From Aphanothece sacrum FPU1 (GTDB taxonomy: Bacteria > Cyanobacteriota > Cyanobacteriia > Cyanobacteriales > Microcystaceae), in assembly GCF_003864295.1 (NCBI RefSeq), contig NZ_BDQK01000001.1, forward strand, positions 62,001 to 126,000: DNA of 64,000 bases. Direction: 5' to 3'. Under the pieces are notes generated by a model that was not told the DNA's origin, ran no database searches, and was given only the letters and a program-made list of their open reading frames with translations. The translations under genes and the position numbers were made by a program. This document shows positions 60,442 through 64,000 of this stretch, piece by piece. The first letter of the stretch is position 1. Every line of letters begins with the position of its first letter.

Positions 60442-61710
60442 TTACCGAATATATTCTTTGAGAATACTATTACGATTAGGATGGCGCAATTTGCGTAAAG
60501 CTTTTGCTTCAATTTGACGAATTCTTTCACGGGTAACATTAAAAATTTGCCCGATTTCCTCTAAAGTTTTCATTCGTCCATCATCTAAGCCATAACGTAA
60601 CCGTAAGACATCCCGTTCTCGTGGACTAAGAGTATCAAGAACATTTTCTAAATCTTCCCGTAAGAGATTTTTCGATACCTCATCTTCTGGAGTTTCTCCA
60701 TCAGCTTCAATAAAATCCCCCAACCGAGAATCTTCTTCTTTACCGATGGGGGTTTCTAAGGATATGGGTAACTGGGCTGATTTAGCAATGAAGCGTAATT
60801 TTTCGATAGTCATCTCCATGCGGTCTGCAATCTCTTCTTCTGTGGGTTTGCGGCGCATTTCTTGAGACAAAATCTTCGTTGTTTTCTTGATGCGAGAGAT
60901 CGTTTCATACAGATGAACAGGAAGACGAATAGTACGGGATTGATCCGCGATCGCTCTAGTAATAGCTTGACGAATCCACCAAGTGGCGTAAGTTGAGAAC
61001 TTATAGCCTTTTTCGTGATCAAACTTTTCGGCAGCGCGAATTAACCCTAAAGACCCTTCTTGAATGAGATCTTGGAAAGATAAACCACGATTCATGTATT
61101 TTTTGGCAATAGAAACCACCAAACGGAGGTTAGAATGTACCATTTTGTCTTTAGCTCTGCGCCCTAAATACAAACGACGTTTAAATCGGGTGAGATACTC
61201 CTTAGATTGTAAGTTCCAATCTTTTTCTGACTCATTAATTATCTCGGTTTTACCGAGATAATTTCTTAATTCAGAACCTTTAGGATCTCTAGATAACTGG
61301 AGACGAAGGATTTCTTCGGCATTTTCCCATTGAAAAATCCGTTTAGCCCATTCCGTATCCGTGGGAAATCTGCCCAAAGTTTCAGCGAGATCTTCCTCTC
61401 GTATCCGTTCAAGTTTCAGTAAATCAGCAATTTTGCGAGCTAATTCGATTTCTTCTTCGGCCCGCAAGAGTCGAATACGTCCAATTTCTTGCAGATAAAC
61501 CCGAATTGAATCCTCGGTGTAAGGTTTCTTCTTAGTTTGATCACGACGACGAGAAGCAGCGAGTTTGCGAGTTTTTTTCTCGCCTGGTTCTGTTATTACC
61601 TCATCGAGGTTCTCCTCGATGCCTAAGTCTATATCTTCCTCTTCGAGATCAAACAATATTATGTCCATCTGAGGCTCATCCAGGGTTAATAGGTCATTAG
61701 CCTGCGTCAT
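60442..61710 (-). CDS. sigA: RNA polymerase principal sigma factor SigA
   Basis: This 422-residue group 1 sigma factor directs most transcription. It has region 1.2 ([20 protein letters not shown]), the long region 2 with [20 protein letters not shown] and [20 protein letters not shown], region 3 and the region 4.2 helix-turn-helix [20 protein letters not shown]. The acidic/basic N-terminal region (1-60) is of the cyanobacterial type. Region 2.4 matches the group 1 form, so the vegetative role is likely. It is preceded by an 811-base gap with a possible small gene and structured region, suggesting a long leader or complex promoter. Confidence 0.96.
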   Translation of the reverse strand: MTQANDLLTLDEPQMDIILFDLEEEDIDLGIEENLDEVITEPGEKKTRKLAASRRRDQTKKKPYTEDSIRVYLQEIGRIRLLRAEEEIELARKIADLLKLERIREEDLAETLGRFPTDTEWAKRIFQWENAEEILRLQLSRDPKGSELRNYLGKTEIINESEKDWNLQSKEYLTRFKRRLYLGRRAKDKMVHSNLRLVVSIAKKYMNRGLSFQDLIQEGSLGLIRAAEKFDHEKGYKFSTYATWWIRQAITRAIADQSRTIRLPVHLYETISRIKKTTKILSQEMRRKPTEEEIADRMEMTIEKLRFIAKSAQLPISLETPIGKEEDSRLGDFIEADGETPEDEVSKNLLREDLENVLDTLSPRERDVLRLRYGLDDGRMKTLEEIGQIFNVTRERIRQIEAKALRKLRHPNRNSILKEYIR

Positions 61711-61928
61711 GCCGTTTTCCTCTTGCTCCTTCAGTGCAAAACTAGAAGTTAGGTTTGATTGTTGATTGAGTTAATTCTAATGAGTCTAACTCGATAATTT
61801 TTGGGATGAATTCCTGGTTTCTAGAGGGAAATAGAGTTAGTCGCATTAATTTTGACCTAAGTTCTTATAATCCCAACCATGAATTACGGATCATCCCCTA
61901 GGGAAAGCTCCCTAAGAAAAGTTACGGG

Positions 61929-62081
61929 TCAAGAAAATTGAAGACCTCTCCGATTGTAGCCTCGATTACAAAAAATCGGGTACACTTTTTGATTTAATTG
62001 CATAGGATTCTCGAAATCTTTGGGAATGGGATCTGGTACCTCGGCAATAATTTCCATAGGACTCGTCTGCTTAAAACACAT
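61929..62081 (-). CDS. possible 50-aa small protein upstream of sigA
   Basis: An ATG at 62081 preceded by TTAGGAG with 8 bases spacing opens a 50-codon frame: MCFKQTSPMEIIAEVPDPIP, then KDFENPMQLNQKVYPIFCNR, then a Gly/Arg-rich tail ending QFS. The ribosome site is as good as any in the window. I recognise no family. It lies 218 bases upstream of the sigA start on the same strand, so it could be a leader gene of sigA or an independent small protein. Confidence 0.45.
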   Translation of the reverse strand: MCFKQTSPMEIIAEVPDPIPKDFENPMQLNQKVYPIFCNRGYNRRGLQFS

Positions 62082-62197
62082 CGAAAATACTCCTAATTAA
62101 GTTGTCTAACTGCTTTTACTCTGTTCAACCTATTGAGAAAAGTCTCATTACCCAGACAAAAGTATTAGTAGCGAAAAACAACTAAAGTTAAGGCACA

Positions 62198-62290
62198 ATG
62201 CAGTCCGTACCCAGCACAAACTGGGTTAGACTAGCTAACATTCCCTAAAATAAGGGAAACCGCCCTTAATGGTGGTTCAATTGTTAGGGA
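62198..62290 (+). ncRNA. predicted structured RNA with a three-way junction
   Basis: A first hairpin CCCAG-cacaaa-CTGGG (62210-62225) is followed by an outer stem CTAACA/TGTTAG (62235-62240 with 62282-62287). That stem encloses two arms, TTCCCT-aaaata-AGGGAA and AACCGCC-cttaat-GGTGGTT. The last has one G-U pair that is valid only on the plus strand. A 16-codon frame (ATG 62198) runs through it. It could be a small RNA or the leader of the downstream genes. No named RNA family is recognised. Confidence 0.4.
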
Positions 62291-62299
62291 TTGTATTTA

Positions 62300-62416
62300 A
62301 TGGTACTCAGTAATTTAGCTGTATCCATCCTCACACATCGCTCATTATTACCCCAAAAGTGGAGTACGCTGGTTCTTGGTGAGAGACAAGAATTAGTGGT
62401 TTTACTTATACGTTAG
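62300..62416 (+). CDS. possible 38-aa small protein
   Basis: From ATG 62300 the frame reads MVLSNLAVSILTHRSLLPQK and continues to TAG at 62414. AGGG lies about 10 bases upstream. It starts just after the structured region at 62198-62290, so that region could be its leader. There is no family match and the composition is not decisive. Confidence 0.25.
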   Translation: MVLSNLAVSILTHRSLLPQKWSTLVLGERQELVVLLIR

Positions 62417-62521
62417 CAAAGTTTTTCATATATCGATCAATTCAAGGTTAATAACCTTTAGTCAATATCAAAGTTTGATGACCCGAATTTAGACACTAAG
62501 ACCGAAGATCATCTAATTTTT

Positions 62522-62827
62522 ATGCATAAACCACCAAAATGTATTATGATTTGTCAACATTCTTCTTGTCAGGCGGCAGGTTCCGAAAAAGTGTTATTTG
62601 CGTTTCAGGTAGGGAATTTACCTCCTAATACAATAGTAATGTCTACGGGATGCCAGGGACAGTGTAGTAGTGGCCCAACGGTACGAATTTTACCGGAGGA
62701 AACCTGGTATTGTCGAGTAAAAGTGACAGATATTCCCGCCATTGTTGAAGAACATTTAAAGCAAGGAAAGCCCATTAAAGATAAATTTAATCCGCGTATA
62801 CATCAATTTGATTTTGATGATACTTAG
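62522..62827 (+). CDS. thioredoxin-like [2Fe-2S] ferredoxin-type protein
   Basis: The 101-residue protein has the cluster pattern of thioredoxin-like ferredoxins: Cys11 and Cys16 (MICQHSSCQAAGS), then Cys44 and Cys48 (STGCQGQCSSGPT), followed by VRILPEETWYCRV and a helix (IVEEHLKQGKPI). Such (2Fe-2S) proteins of about 100 residues are common in cyanobacteria; the partner is unknown. It converges on the alpha/beta hydrolase gene with a 2-base gap. Confidence 0.88.
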   Translation: MHKPPKCIMICQHSSCQAAGSEKVLFAFQVGNLPPNTIVMSTGCQGQCSSGPTVRILPEETWYCRVKVTDIPAIVEEHLKQGKPIKDKFNPRIHQFDFDDT

Positions 62828-62829
62828 TG

Positions 62830-64000
62830 TTAACTCCAATCATCAAAGGGATGAAAATAACTATCTAATAAACCTGTAAATAAAGCATCTAATTTATGAG
62901 TTGAATATTGGGGTTTAATTAATAGATATTTAGCCTCAATAAAATACTGTTTAATTCTTGACAAGGAAAAGCCTTCTAATGGTTGGGGACGGGCAGTTAT
63001 TTGAGGAGTTCCCAGAGACAGAACATTCAACCAAACGTCTAAACTAACAGGTAATTGAGTCGTTAAACGAAACTTAATTTTATTCTCTGATAAAGACTCT
63101 ACATAAGTAGAATTGAGAAAGGGTTGATATTGAGAAGCGTTGGAAGTTAACTGTTGAATAAACCCTAAACTAACACCTTTCATTAAGTGTCGGACAGGTT
63201 CCGCTTGTACTCCCATTATTTCTCGAACTAAAGTATTTTGTCCCATCGCACTATCACTATTACTAATATCTGTGACACTCATATGAGTTGCACCTAAAGC
63301 AACAATGAGATATTTATCTCCAGATAGTTGTTTAAAAGGTTGTAATTGATGGGAAATAATCGGAGTAATTCCATCATCAGAAGATGATAAAATCAAAGTG
63401 GGTATTTTAACTTGAGAAAGATTATTACCAAATAATTGACCAATAATAGGATTGATAGCAATCACTTGTTTAATACGCTGATCTTTAAACTTTCTTTCAC
63501 TATAAGGTAACTCAGCCGCAGCGCATTGTAACCAGTCGGCAGGAGAACGTCCTAATGGTAGATTTTCGTCACAAAAACGACGTAAATTTTTAAGATCTAA
63601 GGTTGCACCGGCTAAAGCTAAGGCAGTATATCCGCCAAAAGAATGACCAATTATACTAACTTTTTCGGTATTAAATTTTCCATTTAATGGGGAATCTTCT
63701 TGATTTAATAAACCTAATTGAGTTAAAATAAAACTAATATCTTGGGGACGATTAATAAATTCATCCGGGGGTAAAATTTGACTTAATTTTAAACCCGCAG
63801 CCGTTTTTACTAAAGCATGAATATCACTTCCTGGATGTTCCACAGAGACAACTGTTAAACCATAAGAAGCTAAATGACGGCCCAAATAACGCAAGAATTT
63901 TCTATCTGCTGCAAACCCATGAGACATTACCACTAAAGGCCCTTGAGTTTTTTTAGCATAATAAACATCAACTGTAATTTTTCTTTGGCGACTGGTATCA
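62830..64000 (-). CDS. alpha/beta hydrolase, 5' end beyond the window
   Basis: The frame is open to the window edge (389 residues visible): KITVDVYYAKKTQGPLVVMS reads directly into HGFAADRKFLRYLGRHLA. The nucleophile elbow is GHSFGGY, and GATHMSVTD carries the likely catalytic His. The last 130 residues are the extra domain seen in large cyanobacterial hydrolases that carry an N-terminal DUF1400. The N-terminal part is missing from the window. A GTG at 63933 is only an internal in-frame codon, not the true start. Confidence 0.85.
   Translation of the reverse strand, partial: DTSRQRKITVDVYYAKKTQGPLVVMSHGFAADRKFLRYLGRHLASYGLTVVSVEHPGSDIHALVKTAAGLKLSQILPPDEFINRPQDISFILTQLGLLNQEDSPLNGKFNTEKVSIIGHSFGGYTALALAGATLDLKNLRRFCDENLPLGRSPADWLQCAAAELPYSERKFKDQRIKQVIAINPIIGQLFGNNLSQVKIPTLILSSSDDGITPIISHQLQPFKQLSGDKYLIVALGATHMSVTDISNSDSAMGQNTLVREIMGVQAEPVRHLMKGVSLGFIQQLTSNASQYQPFLNSTYVESLSENKIKFRLTTQLPVSLDVWLNVLSLGTPQITARPQPLEGFSLSRIKQYFIEAKYLLIKPQYSTHKLDALFTGLLDSYFHPFDDWS

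Noticed and set aside
1-64000. tRNA, rRNA, tmRNA or SRP RNA genes
   Set aside because: I looked for T-loop motifs, tmRNA tag sequence and the SRP loop and found none that hold.

Overview
The window is chromosomal DNA from a cyanobacterium, most likely a low-GC unicellular one of the Crocosphaera/Cyanothece/Microcystis type. The evidence is a photosystem II gene (psbY), several families known almost only from cyanobacteria (KGK domain, DUF3153, TIGR02652, two-domain histidine phosphatase), a group 1 sigma factor of cyanobacterial type, and many copies of the HIP1 octamer GCGATCGC inside genes. The genus is inferred; I see no rRNA or tRNA gene that would fix it.

Layout. 1-5 kb: the end of glmS, a DUF2283 gene, a repeat-filled gap with a PIN-toxin remnant, sbcD, a channel-like membrane protein, a DUF58 protein and an HNH endonuclease. 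5-20 kb: a KGK protein, a dynamin-like GTPase, tldD, trpB, a PilP-like lipoprotein, a RelBE-type toxin-antitoxin pair, a DUF3153 lipoprotein, an RNB-family protein with an altered active site, clpP and two Uma2 genes. 20-32 kb: psbY, a gamma carbonic anhydrase-like protein, msrA, a Yfr2-like small RNA, tilS, an ABC exporter, a fused YqeY protein, TspO, AlkB and a third Uma2 gene. 32-48 kb: a CheA-like hybrid kinase without an HPt domain, era, a CYTH protein, a haloacetate-dehalogenase-like hydrolase, rqcH, a candidate small RNA, a response regulator, a HAD phosphatase, queG, an S9 peptidase and a rubrerythrin. 48-64 kb: bestrophin and PBP1 genes, a double histidine phosphatase, a three-gene membrane operon (two GT-C-type glycosyltransferases and a CPBP protease), hemC, sigA with an 811-base upstream gap, a 2Fe-2S thioredoxin-like protein and a truncated alpha/beta hydrolase.

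Most genes are single housekeeping genes on both strands with short gaps, as is common in cyanobacteria. Likely transcription units are relB-relE, the bestrophin gene downstream of the PBP gene, and the GT/GT/CPBP cluster.

The gaps are unusually rich in non-autonomous repeats. The main family is about 190 bp long, with inverted ends (GGTTCTACCGGACAAG...), likely 8-bp target duplications, and internal hairpins whose stems change sequence from copy to copy while staying complementary. A second family (GTAGGGGTCAACGG ends), several MITE-like inverted-repeat elements and heptamer arrays (ATTCATA) also occur. No CRISPR array, prophage, intact transposase or complete defence island is visible. The strongest leads are the covarying hairpin element, the small RNA candidates at 24870, 40414 and 62198, the complete fluoroacetate-dehalogenase residue set at 37713, and the RNB protein that seems to lack its catalytic aspartates.
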